64,000 nucleotides of DNA from Pelomonas baiyunensis (lineage in GTDB: Bacteria; Pseudomonadota; Gammaproteobacteria; Burkholderiales; Burkholderiaceae_C). Location: positions 34,371-98,370 of the forward strand of contig NZ_JBIGIB010000008.1 in the NCBI RefSeq assembly GCF_043555935.1, given 5' to 3'. Made by a program: the position numbers and the translations under genes. The notes under the pieces were generated by a model. It did not search any database. It was not told the DNA's origin and saw only the letters and a list, made by a program, of their open reading frames with translations. Shown here one piece after another: positions 35,324-44,802 of the stretch; the first letter of the stretch is position 1; each line of letters begins with the position of its first letter.

Positions 35324-36931
35324 TCACATCCGGAACACGCCGAACTTCGTTTCCGGGATCGGCGCGTTCAGCGAGGCGGAGAGGCCCAGGGCCAGCACGC
35401 GGCGGGTGTCGGCGGGGTCGATGACGCCGTCGTCCCACAGGCGGGCGCTGGCGTAGTACGGGTGACCCTGGTCTTCGTACTGCTGGCGCAGCGGGGCCTT
35501 GAAGGCTTCTTCCTCGTCAGCGCTCCAGGTGCCGCCCTTGGCTTCGATGGCGTCGCGGCGCAGGGTGCTCAGCACGCTGGCGGCCTGCTCGCCGCCCATC
35601 ACCGAGATGCGCGCGTTGGGCCACATCCACAGGAAGCGCGGGCTGTAGGCGCGGCCGCACATGCCGTAGTTTCCGGCGCCAAAGCTGCCGCCGATGATGA
35701 CCGTGAACTTGGGCACCTGGGCGCAGGCCACGGCCGTCACCATCTTGGCGCCGGCGCGGGCAATGCCTTCGTTCTCGTACTTGCGGCCCACCATGAAGCC
35801 GGTGATGTTCTGCAGGAAGACCAGCGGGATCTTGCGCTGGCAGCACAGCTCGATGAAGTGCGCGCCCTTGTTGGCACTCTCGGCAAACAGGATGCCGTTG
35901 TTGGCGACGATGCCCACCGGCATGCCCTCGATGTGCGCGAAGCCGCAGACCAGCGTCGTGCCGTAGCGGGACTTGAACTCATCGAACTCGCTGCCGTCGA
36001 CGACGCGAGCGATGACTTCGCGCACGTCAAACGGCTTGCGGGTGTCGGTCGGGATCACGCCGTGCAGCTCGGCGGGGTCGAAGGCCGGGGCCTTGGGCGC
36101 CTGCACGGCCAGCGGGTGGGTTTTGGTCCAGTTCAGCCGTGCGACGGAGTTGCGAGCGAGGGCCAGCGCGTGGGTGTCGTTGTTGGCGAGGTGGTCGGCC
36201 ACGCCCGACAGGCGCGTGTGCACGTCGCCGCCGCCGAGGTCTTCGGCCGTGACGACCTCGCCGGTGGCGGCCTTCACCAGCGGCGGGCCGCCCAGGAAGA
36301 TGGTGCCCTGGTTCTTCACGATGATGGTTTCATCGCTCATGGCCGGCACGTAGGCGCCGCCTGCGGTGCAGGAGCCCATCACCACGGCGATTTGCGGAAT
36401 GCCCTGGGCGCTGAGGTTGGCCTGGTTGAAGAAGATGCGGCCGAAGTGGTCGCGGTCGGGGAAGACTTCGTCTTGGTTGGGCAGGTTGGCGCCCCCGCTG
36501 TCCACGAGGTAGATGCAGGGCAGGCGGTTCTGGTCGGCAATTTCCTGCGCGCGCAGGTGCTTTTTGACCGTGATGGGGTAGTAGGTGCCGCCCTTGACGG
36601 TGGCGTCGTTGCACACGATGACGCACTCCACGCCCGACACGCGGCCAATGCCGGCGATCACGCCGCCGCCCGGGGCGGCGTTGTCGTAGAGGTTCAGCCC
36701 GGCCAGCGGCGCGATTTCCAGGAAGGGCGTGCCCGGGTCCAGCAGCATTTCCACCCGGTCGCGCGGCAGCAGCTTGCCGCGGGCGGTGTGCTTGGCGCGC
36801 GCGGCCTCACCGCCGCCTTGCGCGATCTGCGCGAGCTTGGCGTTGAGGTCGTCGATCAGGCCGCGCATGGCGTCGGCGTTGGCCTTGAAATCGGCCGAGC
36901 GGGGGTTGAGCTGGGTGGTGAGCGCGGGCAT
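35324..36931 (-). CDS. mccB: 3-methylcrotonyl-CoA carboxylase, carboxyltransferase beta subunit
   Basis: 535 residues, normal for MccB. N-terminal KHTARGKLLPRDRVEMLLDPG, the acyl-CoA region DSGGANLPNQDEVFPDRDHFG, MGSCTAGGAYVPAMSDE, and the C-terminal carboxybiotin half with LFLQNITGFMVG-like LVFLQNITGFMVGRKYE, GGSFGAGNYGMCGRAY and MGGEQAASVL. With MccA it carboxylates 3-methylcrotonyl-CoA during leucine breakdown. It heads the minus-strand train that ends in mvaB; a GGGAG site precedes its ATG. A TetR gene is divergent. Confidence 0.95.
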   Translation of the reverse strand: MPALTTQLNPRSADFKANADAMRGLIDDLNAKLAQIAQGGGEAARAKHTARGKLLPRDRVEMLLDPGTPFLEIAPLAGLNLYDNAAPGGGVIAGIGRVSGVECVIVCNDATVKGGTYYPITVKKHLRAQEIADQNRLPCIYLVDSGGANLPNQDEVFPDRDHFGRIFFNQANLSAQGIPQIAVVMGSCTAGGAYVPAMSDETIIVKNQGTIFLGGPPLVKAATGEVVTAEDLGGGDVHTRLSGVADHLANNDTHALALARNSVARLNWTKTHPLAVQAPKAPAFDPAELHGVIPTDTRKPFDVREVIARVVDGSEFDEFKSRYGTTLVCGFAHIEGMPVGIVANNGILFAESANKGAHFIELCCQRKIPLVFLQNITGFMVGRKYENEGIARAGAKMVTAVACAQVPKFTVIIGGSFGAGNYGMCGRAYSPRFLWMWPNARISVMGGEQAASVLSTLRRDAIEAKGGTWSADEEEAFKAPLRQQYEDQGHPYYASARLWDDGVIDPADTRRVLALGLSASLNAPIPETKFGVFRM

Positions 36932-36949
36932 GGAGTCTCCCGGAGGGTT

Positions 36950-37060
36950 CCGCTTAAGCGGAACTCAACTTGTGATGGATTGGCCTTGTGAGCCGTTCGG
37001 GGTGCGCCAGAATAATTGAGGGCGGACCCGGATGCAATGCCGACTTGAGCTTGACTCAAG
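36950..37060. promoter_or_regulatory. palindromes between mccB and the TetR gene
   Basis: Two inverted repeats lie in the 151-bp divergent gap: CCGCTTAAGCGG at 36950-36961, 18 bp upstream of mccB, and CTTGAG-cttga-CTCAAG at 37044-37060, 22 bp upstream of the regulator. Position and size suit operators for the adjacent TetR protein; which one it uses, if any, is inference. Confidence 0.5.
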
Positions 37061-37082
37061 AATTGCGCAGAATGCGCGCACC

Positions 37083-37790
37083 ATGCCCACGCCCACCGCC
37101 TCCGTGCCCCAGCGCCGCGCACCCGCCGGCCCCAAGGCCGAGCAGCGCGTGCGCGACATCCTGCGCGTGGGCCGCGAGGTGTTTGCCGAGCGCGGCTACG
37201 AACGCGCCACCACCACCGAGGTGGCCCAGCGGCTGGGCGTGTCCGAGGCCACGGTGTTCACCTACTTCCGCAGCAAGCGGGAGTTGTGCGTGCGGGTCAT
37301 CCAGGACTGGTACGACGAAATCATTGCCACCATCGAGGCCGGCCTGCCGCGCCAGGCGTCGGTGCGGGATCAGCTGGAGTTCGTGGTGCTCACGCACCTG
37401 CGGCTCTTCCTGATTCAAGGCACGGGCTTGTGCGCGCTGGTGCTGTCTGAGGGCCGCAAGGATGCCGGGCACGGCGTGCAAGACCTGGGAGAAAGCTTTG
37501 TGGCCCTGCAGCGCCGCTACACCGCGCCGCTGATGGACCTGCTGGCCCGCGGCCAGGAGGCCGGCGAGGTGCGGCGCGACATTCCGCTGCGGCTGCTGCG
37601 CTCGCTGGTGTTCGGCCCCATGGAGCACATGCTGTGGGAGGTGGTGATCACCGGCCGGCAGATCGACGTGGAAGCCAGCGCCCGCGACCTGGTGGCCCTG
37701 CTGTGGCCGGCGCTGCAGGCGCCCGATGAAGAACTGCTGCGCCTGCGCCGCCTGCGCACGCAGATGCTGAGCGCGCTGGCCAGCGCCTGA
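37083..37790 (+). CDS. TetR/AcrR-family transcriptional regulator, possible leucine-pathway regulator
   Basis: 235 residues. N-terminal HTH: ILRVGREVFAERGYERATTTEVAQRLGVSEATVFTYFRSKRELCVRVI (about 26-73), clear TetR family. The rest is an all-helical ligand domain. It is divergent from mccB across a palindrome-containing gap. In betaproteobacteria a TetR protein (LiuQ) is known to control branched-chain amino acid breakdown; this gene is a candidate for that role by position only. The ATG at 37083 is preferred because the upstream start would lie within the operator palindrome. Confidence 0.85.
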   Translation: MPTPTASVPQRRAPAGPKAEQRVRDILRVGREVFAERGYERATTTEVAQRLGVSEATVFTYFRSKRELCVRVIQDWYDEIIATIEAGLPRQASVRDQLEFVVLTHLRLFLIQGTGLCALVLSEGRKDAGHGVQDLGESFVALQRRYTAPLMDLLARGQEAGEVRRDIPLRLLRSLVFGPMEHMLWEVVITGRQIDVEASARDLVALLWPALQAPDEELLRLRRLRTQMLSALASA

Positions 37791-37861
37791 CTCGCCCCGC
37801 GGCAGCCCCCGCCGCTCCGAACTGGGTCTAGGATCCTGCCGACAACAGGGAGAACCACACC

Positions 37862-39541
37862 ATGCGCCGCGCCATCCTGGGCTGGGTTGCTTGCGTGCTG
37901 CTGGCCACCGGGCCGGTGGGCGCGCAGACGTCCGCACGCACTGCACCACGAGTTGATCCACGGGCTGACCCGCCCACGGCCGCCCCCGATGCGGACTGGG
38001 CCTACCGCATCCAGCCCGGTGACACGCTCATCAGCCTGACCGAGGCCTGGCTGGCCCCGCCCCGCCAATGGCGCGACCTGCAAAAGCTCAACCGCGTGCC
38101 CGACCCGCTGCGCCTCAAGCCCGGCAGCACGCTGCGCATGCCCGTGGCCTGGCTGCGCCGCGAGGCCAGCGTGGCCGAGGCGACGTTTGCGCGCGGGGCG
38201 GTGAGCCTGCAACGCGGCGGCGCGACCGAGCCACTCACGGCTGGCGCCACGCTGCGCAGTGGTGACCGCATCCGCACGGGCACGCAGAGCAGCGCCAGCC
38301 TGCGCTTTGCCGATGGCTCGCGCCTGCTCGTGCCGCCCGACAGCGATGTCACGCTGGACCAGTTGCTGGTGCTGGGGCGTGGGGCAATTCCTGCCGTGCG
38401 CATTGGCATCCAGCAAGGCGGGGCGGACAGCCGCGTCGTGCCCAACGCGCAGCGCGTGCCCTTGTATGAGGTGCGCACGCCGCACGTGAACCTGGGCGTG
38501 CGCGGCACCGAGTTCCGCGTGCAGACGGCCGGCGGCCAAAGCCGCATGCAGGTGCTCAGCGGTGCGGTGCAGGCCGATGGCCTGACGGCACCCGTGGCGG
38601 CGGGCCAGGGCCTGCTGGCCGACGGCGCGGCGCGCAGCGTGGGCGCACTGCTGCCGGCGCCCGACTTGGCCGCCCTGCCGCGCGTGGCCGAGCGTCTGCC
38701 GCTGCAGCTGGCCTGGGCGGCGTCGCCCGCCGGGGCGGTGGGCTGGCGCGCCCAGCTGTATGCCGCGGGCAGTGACGACCAATTGCTGCTCGACGCCCGG
38801 GTGACCGAGCCCCGCGTGAACTGGGGCGAGGCCCGCGAGCTGGCCGATGGCGACTACCGCCTGCGCCTGCGCGCCATCGACGCGCGCGGCCAGGAAGGCG
38901 CCGCCGCCGATGCCGACGTCCGCCTGCAGGCCCGGCCGGAGCCGCCGTTCATCCAGGGGCCACCGCCCAACGCCGTCATCTACAGCGCCAGCAGTTCGGC
39001 CTTGGTGAGCTGGACGATCAACACAGCCGCGCCACGCGCACGCCTGCAGGTGGCGCGCGACGCGGGCTTCAAAGACCTGGTGCTCGACGCCCCCCCGCAA
39101 GACGGCAACGGCGCGAAGCTCGACCTGCCCTACGGTGAGTACCACTGGCGAATCGCCGCGGTGGAGCCCAGCGGTCGCGCCGGGCCGTTTAGCGACGGGC
39201 AGCGCTTCTTCCTCGTGCCGCCGCCGCCAGCACCGCCGCCGGCCGAGCCCGAGGTCAGCGGTGACCAGCTCAAGCTGCGCTGGCGTGCGGACGCGGGCGT
39301 CACCCGCTACGAGCTGGAGTGGAGCCCGGTCGACACCTTCGACGGCGCCGCTGTGCAGCGCTTCTCCACCGACAAGCCCGAGCTGACCCTGCCCAAGCCT
39401 TCGCCTGGCACCTACTTCCTGCGGGCCAAGGCCTTCAACGCTGCCGGCGCGCCCAGCCCGTGGGGGCAGACGCAGAAGATCGAGCAGCCCTACCCGCGCT
39501 GGCTGTGGCTGCTGCCCTTGCTGGTGGTGCCGCTGCTTTGA
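37862..39541 (+). CDS. exported LysM/FecR-domain protein
   Basis: 559 residues. Signal peptide about 1-21 (CVLLATGPVGAQ), a LysM-like peptidoglycan-binding segment (YRIQPGDTLISLTEAWL...LQKLNRVPDPLRLKPGSTLRMP, about 46-95), a FecR-like domain (GATLRSGDRIRTGTQSSASLRFADGS to EVRTPHVNLGVRGTEFRV, about 120-225), then fibronectin-like repeats, a Pro-rich linker (PPPPAPPPAEPE), and a C-terminal hydrophobic segment LWLLPLLVVPLL that may anchor it. Proteins of this build commonly adjoin CHASE2 kinases or cyclases, as here. It ends overlapping the kinase start. Confidence 0.85.
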   Translation: MRRAILGWVACVLLATGPVGAQTSARTAPRVDPRADPPTAAPDADWAYRIQPGDTLISLTEAWLAPPRQWRDLQKLNRVPDPLRLKPGSTLRMPVAWLRREASVAEATFARGAVSLQRGGATEPLTAGATLRSGDRIRTGTQSSASLRFADGSRLLVPPDSDVTLDQLLVLGRGAIPAVRIGIQQGGADSRVVPNAQRVPLYEVRTPHVNLGVRGTEFRVQTAGGQSRMQVLSGAVQADGLTAPVAAGQGLLADGAARSVGALLPAPDLAALPRVAERLPLQLAWAASPAGAVGWRAQLYAAGSDDQLLLDARVTEPRVNWGEARELADGDYRLRLRAIDARGQEGAAADADVRLQARPEPPFIQGPPPNAVIYSASSSALVSWTINTAAPRARLQVARDAGFKDLVLDAPPQDGNGAKLDLPYGEYHWRIAAVEPSGRAGPFSDGQRFFLVPPPPAPPPAEPEVSGDQLKLRWRADAGVTRYELEWSPVDTFDGAAVQRFSTDKPELTLPKPSPGTYFLRAKAFNAAGAPSPWGQTQKIEQPYPRWLWLLPLLVVPLL

Positions 39542-41931
39542 GGCGCTGGCCTTGGCTGGCCCTGCCGGCAGCGCTGCTGCTGTGGGCCGCGCTCGCGCTG
39601 ACCGGCCTGCAGGCACGGCTGGACCGCACCGCGGCCGACCTGCTGACCCGCATCTCGGCGCCGGCAGCGCCGGAGGCTGCGACCGCCAGCGCGGTGGTGG
39701 ACCTGGACGACGCCTCGCTGCGCGCCCTGCGCGAGCCCTTGGGCGAGTGGCCGTACTCGCGCGAGGTGTACGCGCTGATGCTGGACTACCTGGGCCGGGC
39801 CGGCGCTCGGCTGGTGGTGCTGGACATCGTGCTGGCGGGGCCGCGCGAGGGCGATGCCCGCTTGGCCGAGGCGCTGCGCCGCGGCCCCCCGGTGGTGCTG
39901 GCCGCGGCCGGCTTGCGTCCGCAGCCCGGGTTGGAGCTGGCGCCCGCCAGCGAGGCCGAGTCGCGTGCGCTGGGCCGGTTGGGTGGGGCCGATGGGCCGG
40001 GCGTGGCCTGGAGCGCGCTCACCGCGCCGGCCGACCCGCTGCTCGACGCGCTGACCGCGCCCGGCAGCCTGGGCGTGATCTCGGCGCCGCTGGACGACGA
40101 CGGCCGGCTGCGCCGTGTGCCCTTGCTGCACCGCGTGCAGGGCCGCACCGTGCCCAGCCTGGCCCTGGCCGCGCGCTTGCGGGCTGACGGCGCGGCCGCC
40201 TGGCGCGTAGAGGCCGACGACGGGGTGCTGACCGTGGGCGCCCGACGCTGGCCGGTGGACGCCCAAGCGCGCGCCTGGCTGGCCTGGCCGGCCGACGGCG
40301 GCCCGGGGCCGCGCGTGAGTGGCCAGCGCTTGATGCGGGCCGCGCTGGGCATGGTGGATGACCCCGAACTGGCCGCCCAGCTGGCCGGGCGCGCGGTGTT
40401 TGTGGGCAGCAGCGCCTTCTTTGCCGATGCGGTGATGACGCCGCAAGGGCCCCTCGGCGGCACGGTGTTGAACGCAGCCGTGTTCGACGCCTTGGGCGCC
40501 ACGCCTGCGCCCGTGCGGCGCGACACAGGCGGTGCGGTGGCTTTGGCGGCGGTGCTGACCCTGCTGTGGGGCGCGTGGCCGCTGGTGTGGCGGCGCACCG
40601 CGGCGGCTGCGGCGGTGTCGCTGGCGGGGCTGGTGTTGGGCGCGTGGGCCGCGTGGGCGATGGGCTGGGTGGTGTCGCCCTGGCCCGGCGTGTACGTGCT
40701 GGGCTGGGCGCTGGCGCTCACGGCCATGGCGCGGGTGCGGCAGGCGCAGGCGCGAGAGCGCGAACTCCACCGTGAGCGGGAGCTGGCCGAGGCCCGCAGC
40801 CGCGCCAAGACCGACCTCTTGGCCCAGGTGAGCCACGAGATGCGCACGCCCATGAACGCGGTGCTGGGCTTCTCGGACATCCTGGCCCGCTCACCCTTGC
40901 GCCCGGAGCAGGCGCACCACGTGGAGGTGCTGGGGCACGCCGGGCGCCAGGTGTTCGCACTCATCAACGACTTGCTGGACAACGCCCGCATCGAAAGCGG
41001 CCGCCTCACGCTGGCCTCGCACCCGTTCAACCTCGTGGACCTGGTGGAGCTGCAGCTGGAGCTGCTGCGGGAGCGGGCGCAGAGCCAGGGCCTGTGGCTG
41101 CGCGTGTTTGCGCGCACCGAGGCCACCGGCTGGGTGCTGGGGGATGCGCAACGCGTGGCGCAGATCGTCACCAACCTCGTGGGCAACGCGCTGAAGTTCA
41201 CCGCGCGCGGCGGCGTGACGGTGGAGTTGGCGCGTGAAACCGGGGCTGACGGGCAGCCGGGTCAGGTGTGCCTGAGCGTGCAGGACACCGGCATGGGCAT
41301 CCCGGCCGACCGGCTGGCGCACATCTTCGAGCCCTTCGAGCAGGCCGACGCGAGCATTGCCCAGCGTTTTGGCGGCACGGGGCTGGGCCTGGCCATCACG
41401 CGCAGCCTCGCGCAGCTGATGGGCGGTGACATTCGCGTGAGCAGCCGCGAGGGCGAGGGCAGCCGCTTCGAGGTGCGGCTGGACCTCCCCGACGCCCGTC
41501 CCCCGCAGGACGACCGCCTGGCCCCGCGCGCCGAAAGCGTGGCGCCGCAGCGCAGCCTGAACTTGCTGCTGGCGGAGGACAACGACGTCAACGTGCTGGT
41601 GATCGAGGGCATGCTCGCGCCGCTGGGCCACCGCATCACCCGCGTGGTCAACGGCGCGCAGGCGCTGCAGGCGCTGCGCAGCGGTGATTTCGACCTGGTG
41701 CTGATGGACATGCTGATGCCCGAGGTGGATGGCCTGACCGCCACCCGCCAGTGGCGCGCAGAAGAATCGGCCCAGGGGCGGGTGCGCACGCCCATCGTGG
41801 CGCTCACGGCCCACGCGTTCGACGCCGACGTGCAGCAGTCGCTGCAGGCAGGCTGTGACGCCCACCTGACCAAACCCATCAGCCTGGCGGCGTTGCTGCA
41901 GGCCTTGGCCCGGTATGCGCGTGCCGGCTGA
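39538..41931 (+). CDS. CHASE2-domain hybrid sensor histidine kinase
   Basis: 797 residues from a TTG start that overlaps the previous stop (TTGA); no in-frame ATG or GTG precedes the first transmembrane helix more closely. A membrane helix (WLALPAALLLWAALALTGL), a periplasmic CHASE2 sensor (about 45-300, ASAVVDLDDASLRAL, GARLVVLDIVLAGP, VFVGSSAFFADAV), further membrane helices (about 320-390), a kinase core with VSHEMRTPMN (His433), NLVGNALKF, DTGMGIP and GGTGLGLAI, and a receiver with LLLAEDNDVN, LVLMDMLMP (Asp724) and Lys in HLTKPIS. The FecR-domain protein is its likely sensory partner. Confidence 0.9.
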   Translation: MRRWPWLALPAALLLWAALALTGLQARLDRTAADLLTRISAPAAPEAATASAVVDLDDASLRALREPLGEWPYSREVYALMLDYLGRAGARLVVLDIVLAGPREGDARLAEALRRGPPVVLAAAGLRPQPGLELAPASEAESRALGRLGGADGPGVAWSALTAPADPLLDALTAPGSLGVISAPLDDDGRLRRVPLLHRVQGRTVPSLALAARLRADGAAAWRVEADDGVLTVGARRWPVDAQARAWLAWPADGGPGPRVSGQRLMRAALGMVDDPELAAQLAGRAVFVGSSAFFADAVMTPQGPLGGTVLNAAVFDALGATPAPVRRDTGGAVALAAVLTLLWGAWPLVWRRTAAAAAVSLAGLVLGAWAAWAMGWVVSPWPGVYVLGWALALTAMARVRQAQARERELHRERELAEARSRAKTDLLAQVSHEMRTPMNAVLGFSDILARSPLRPEQAHHVEVLGHAGRQVFALINDLLDNARIESGRLTLASHPFNLVDLVELQLELLRERAQSQGLWLRVFARTEATGWVLGDAQRVAQIVTNLVGNALKFTARGGVTVELARETGADGQPGQVCLSVQDTGMGIPADRLAHIFEPFEQADASIAQRFGGTGLGLAITRSLAQLMGGDIRVSSREGEGSRFEVRLDLPDARPPQDDRLAPRAESVAPQRSLNLLLAEDNDVNVLVIEGMLAPLGHRITRVVNGAQALQALRSGDFDLVLMDMLMPEVDGLTATRQWRAEESAQGRVRTPIVALTAHAFDADVQQSLQAGCDAHLTKPISLAALLQALARYARAG

Positions 41932-42084
41932 GCGGTCGGCGCCGCAGCTGTCGCGCCCGCAAGTGAACCCGCACTCCACCCCGCGCGTGTACCCGCGCGT
42001 GAAACGCCGACGAATGCCCGAGTGAAACACAGGGACGATGCCGCGGGCTAGAGTCATCGGCTTCCCACCCAAGGAGGACTCCCG

Positions 42085-42540
42085 ATGATCAACATGACCG
42101 TCAACGGTCGCGCGGTGGCGCTGGACGCCGACCCCGACATGCCCCTGCTGTGGGCTGTGCGCGAAGAACTCAAGCTCACCGGGTCCAAGTTCGGGTGCGG
42201 TGCGGCGCAATGCGGGGCCTGCACCATGCACGTGGCCGGCAGCCCGGTGCGCAGCTGCATGACGCCGATTTCGTCGGTGCAAGGCCCCGTCACCACGATT
42301 GAAGGCCTGGCCAACGACAAGGTCGGGCAAGCGGTGCAGGCCGCGTGGGTGGCCCACGACGTGGCCCAGTGCGGCTACTGCCAGAGCGGCCAGGTGATGA
42401 GCGCCGTGGCCCTGCTGAAGGGCAACAAGAAGCCCACCGACGCCCAGATCGACGCGGCCATGGCCGGCAACATCTGCCGCTGCGGCACCTACACCCGCAT
42501 CCGCGCCGCCATCCACGCCGCGGCCGCCCAGCTCGCTTGA
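42085..42540 (+). CDS. iorA: [2Fe-2S] subunit of an isoquinoline 1-oxidoreductase-type hydroxylase
   Basis: 151 residues. Plant-type [2Fe-2S] cluster: GSKFGCGAAQCGACTMHVAG plus CMTPIS; second cluster: QCGYCQSGQVMSA and GNICRCGTYTRI. This is the electron-transfer subunit of the xanthine oxidase family, paired with the molybdenum subunit 11 bp downstream. An AAGGAGG ribosome site precedes the ATG. Substrate not known; IorAB-type enzymes oxidise N-heterocycles or aldehydes. Confidence 0.93.
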   Translation: MINMTVNGRAVALDADPDMPLLWAVREELKLTGSKFGCGAAQCGACTMHVAGSPVRSCMTPISSVQGPVTTIEGLANDKVGQAVQAAWVAHDVAQCGYCQSGQVMSAVALLKGNKKPTDAQIDAAMAGNICRCGTYTRIRAAIHAAAAQLA

Positions 42541-42551
42541 GGACACCGACC

Positions 42552-44795
42552 ATGCTCAACCCTCGCCTCATCGACCAGGCGGTCACCGCCGCTGCCGGCG
42601 CGGCTGCGCACGGCCTGTCCCGCCGCAGCTTCGTCACCGCCACCGTGGGCGGCGCCGTGGGCCTGGCCCTGCTGCCGGGCGCGGTGCGCGCCCAGGCCGG
42701 CGCCAAGCCGGGCTCCAAGCCCACCGAGCAGCCGCTGGCCTTCGTCAGCATCGCCAAGGACGGCACCACCACCATCCTGTGCAACCGCATGGACATGGGC
42801 CAAGGCATTGAGACCGGCCTGGCCATGGTCTGCGCCGAGGAGCTGGACGCCGACTGGAGCCGCGTGCGCACCGGCTTCGGCGACCAACAAGCCAAGTACG
42901 TGGACCCGCTGTTCGGCATCCACCTCACTGGCGGCTCCAACTCCATCAAAAACAGCTACCAGCAATACCGTGAGCTGGGCGCGCGCACCAAGGCCATGCT
43001 GCTGACGGCCGCCGCCCAGGCCTGGGGCGTGCCGGTGGCGCAGCTGAAGGCTGAGAACGGTGTCATCAGCGGCGCCGGCAAGACGGCCGGTTATGGCGAG
43101 TTCTTCGATGCCGCGATGGCGTTGCCCGTGCCGGAAGCCGTCACGCTGAAGGACCCCAAGACCTTCAAGCGCATCGGCCAGCCCACGACGCTGACCGTCT
43201 CCAAGGCCAAGAGCACCGGCACCCAGGCCTATGGCATGGACGTGGACCTGCCGGGCATGGCGGTGGCCGTCATCCAGCGCCCGCCGGTGTTCAACGGCAA
43301 GGTCGGCAAGCTGGACGCCGCCGAGGCGCTGAAGGTCAAGGGCGTGAAGGCCGTGCTGCCGGTGACGCTGGACCGCGGCGGCCAAGGCGTGGCTGTGGTG
43401 GCCAACGGCTACTGGGCGGCCAAGAAGGGCCGCGACGCACTGAAGGTGGACTGGGACCTGGCCGGCGTGGCCAAGCCCGACACCGCCGCCCTCACGCAGC
43501 AGTACCTGGCCCTGGCCAAGACGCCGGGAACGCCCGCGCCCAAGCCGGAGTTCCAGGCCGACGCGAGCGGCTGGGCGAAGGCGCCCAAGAAGATCACGGC
43601 CGACTTCGTCTTCCCCTACCTGAACCACGCGCAGATGGAGCCGCTGGCCTGCACGGTGGACCTGAAGGCCGACCGCTGCGACCTGTACTACGCCGCGCAG
43701 ATGCCGGGCATCGACGCGATGAGCGTCGCCGCCACCGTGGGCTTGAAGCCGGAGCAGGTGCAAATCCATGTGCAGATGGCCGGCGGCGGCTTCGGCCGCC
43801 GGGCCACGCCGGCCAGCGAGTACCCGCGCGAGGCCGCTGCCGTGGCCGTGGCGCTGGCCAAGGCCGGCCAGCCCATGCCGGTGAAGGTGATCTGGAGCCG
43901 CGAGGACGATCTCAAGGCCGGCTACTACCGGCCCATGACCGTGCACCGCGCCGAGATCGGCTTCGACGCCACCGGCAAGATCGCCGGTTGGCAGCACCGC
44001 ATCGTGAGCCAGAGCATCCTGAAGGGTTCGCCGCTGGAAGGCTTCGGCTACCAGAAGGGCGTGGACGGCACCACCACCGAGGGCATGCGCGACCCGTACG
44101 ACATCCCCATGAACCTCAGCGTGCACCACCCCGAGGTGAACGTGCCGGTGCTGTGGTGGCGTTCGGTGGGCGCCACGCACACCGCGTACGTGATGGAGAC
44201 GCTGCTCGACGAGATCGCGTTCACCACCAAGCAAGACCCGGTGGCCTACCGCTTCAAGCTGATGGAGGGCAACGCCAAGGCCGAGCGCCATCGCCTGGCC
44301 CTGCAGGCGGCCGTGGACAAGAGCGGCTATGGCAAGCGCAAGCTCAAACCCGGCCAGGCCTGGGGCGTGGCGGTGCACGAGAGCTTCGAGTCCGTCGTGG
44401 CCTACGTGGTGGTGGCCAGCCTCAAGGGCAAGGGCAAAGACCGCCAGCCGGTGCTGGAGGAAGTGCACGCCGGCGTGCACTGCAACCTGTGCGTGAACCC
44501 CAAGGCGGTGGAGACGCAGGTGCAGGGCGCGGCCATCATGGCGCTGGGCACCACGATGCCCACGCACCGCGTGACGTTCAAGCAGGGCGTGGTGGAGCAG
44601 AACAACTTCTACGACATGGCCATGCCGCGCATCACCGAGGCGCCCAAGGTCATGACGGTCAGCATCGTGCCCAGCAATGATCCGCCCAAGGGCATGGGCG
44701 AGCCCGGCTTGCCGGCGCTGGCCCCGGCGCTGGCCAACGCGGTGGCGCGCCTGACCGGCCAGCGCCAGCGCGAGCTGCCGTTCCGCTTCGCCTGA
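42552..44795 (+). CDS. iorB: molybdopterin-binding subunit of an isoquinoline 1-oxidoreductase-type hydroxylase
   Basis: 747 residues. A Tat signal (SRRSFVTATVGGAVGLALLPGAVRA, about 23-48) shows export in folded form, carrying the iron-sulfur subunit along. The molybdenum domain has MDMGQGIETGLA, HLTGGSNSIKNSY, MAGGGFGRRAT, VLWWRSVGATHTAYV and GMGEPGLPALAPALANAV, whose Glu is the catalytic base in this family. No cytochrome c partner or XdhC-like chaperone gene adjoins it. The longer open frame upstream overlaps iorA and is a shadow. Confidence 0.93.
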   Translation: MLNPRLIDQAVTAAAGAAAHGLSRRSFVTATVGGAVGLALLPGAVRAQAGAKPGSKPTEQPLAFVSIAKDGTTTILCNRMDMGQGIETGLAMVCAEELDADWSRVRTGFGDQQAKYVDPLFGIHLTGGSNSIKNSYQQYRELGARTKAMLLTAAAQAWGVPVAQLKAENGVISGAGKTAGYGEFFDAAMALPVPEAVTLKDPKTFKRIGQPTTLTVSKAKSTGTQAYGMDVDLPGMAVAVIQRPPVFNGKVGKLDAAEALKVKGVKAVLPVTLDRGGQGVAVVANGYWAAKKGRDALKVDWDLAGVAKPDTAALTQQYLALAKTPGTPAPKPEFQADASGWAKAPKKITADFVFPYLNHAQMEPLACTVDLKADRCDLYYAAQMPGIDAMSVAATVGLKPEQVQIHVQMAGGGFGRRATPASEYPREAAAVAVALAKAGQPMPVKVIWSREDDLKAGYYRPMTVHRAEIGFDATGKIAGWQHRIVSQSILKGSPLEGFGYQKGVDGTTTEGMRDPYDIPMNLSVHHPEVNVPVLWWRSVGATHTAYVMETLLDEIAFTTKQDPVAYRFKLMEGNAKAERHRLALQAAVDKSGYGKRKLKPGQAWGVAVHESFESVVAYVVVASLKGKGKDRQPVLEEVHAGVHCNLCVNPKAVETQVQGAAIMALGTTMPTHRVTFKQGVVEQNNFYDMAMPRITEAPKVMTVSIVPSNDPPKGMGEPGLPALAPALANAVARLTGQRQRELPFRFA

Positions 44796-44802
44796 CGCCG
44801 GT

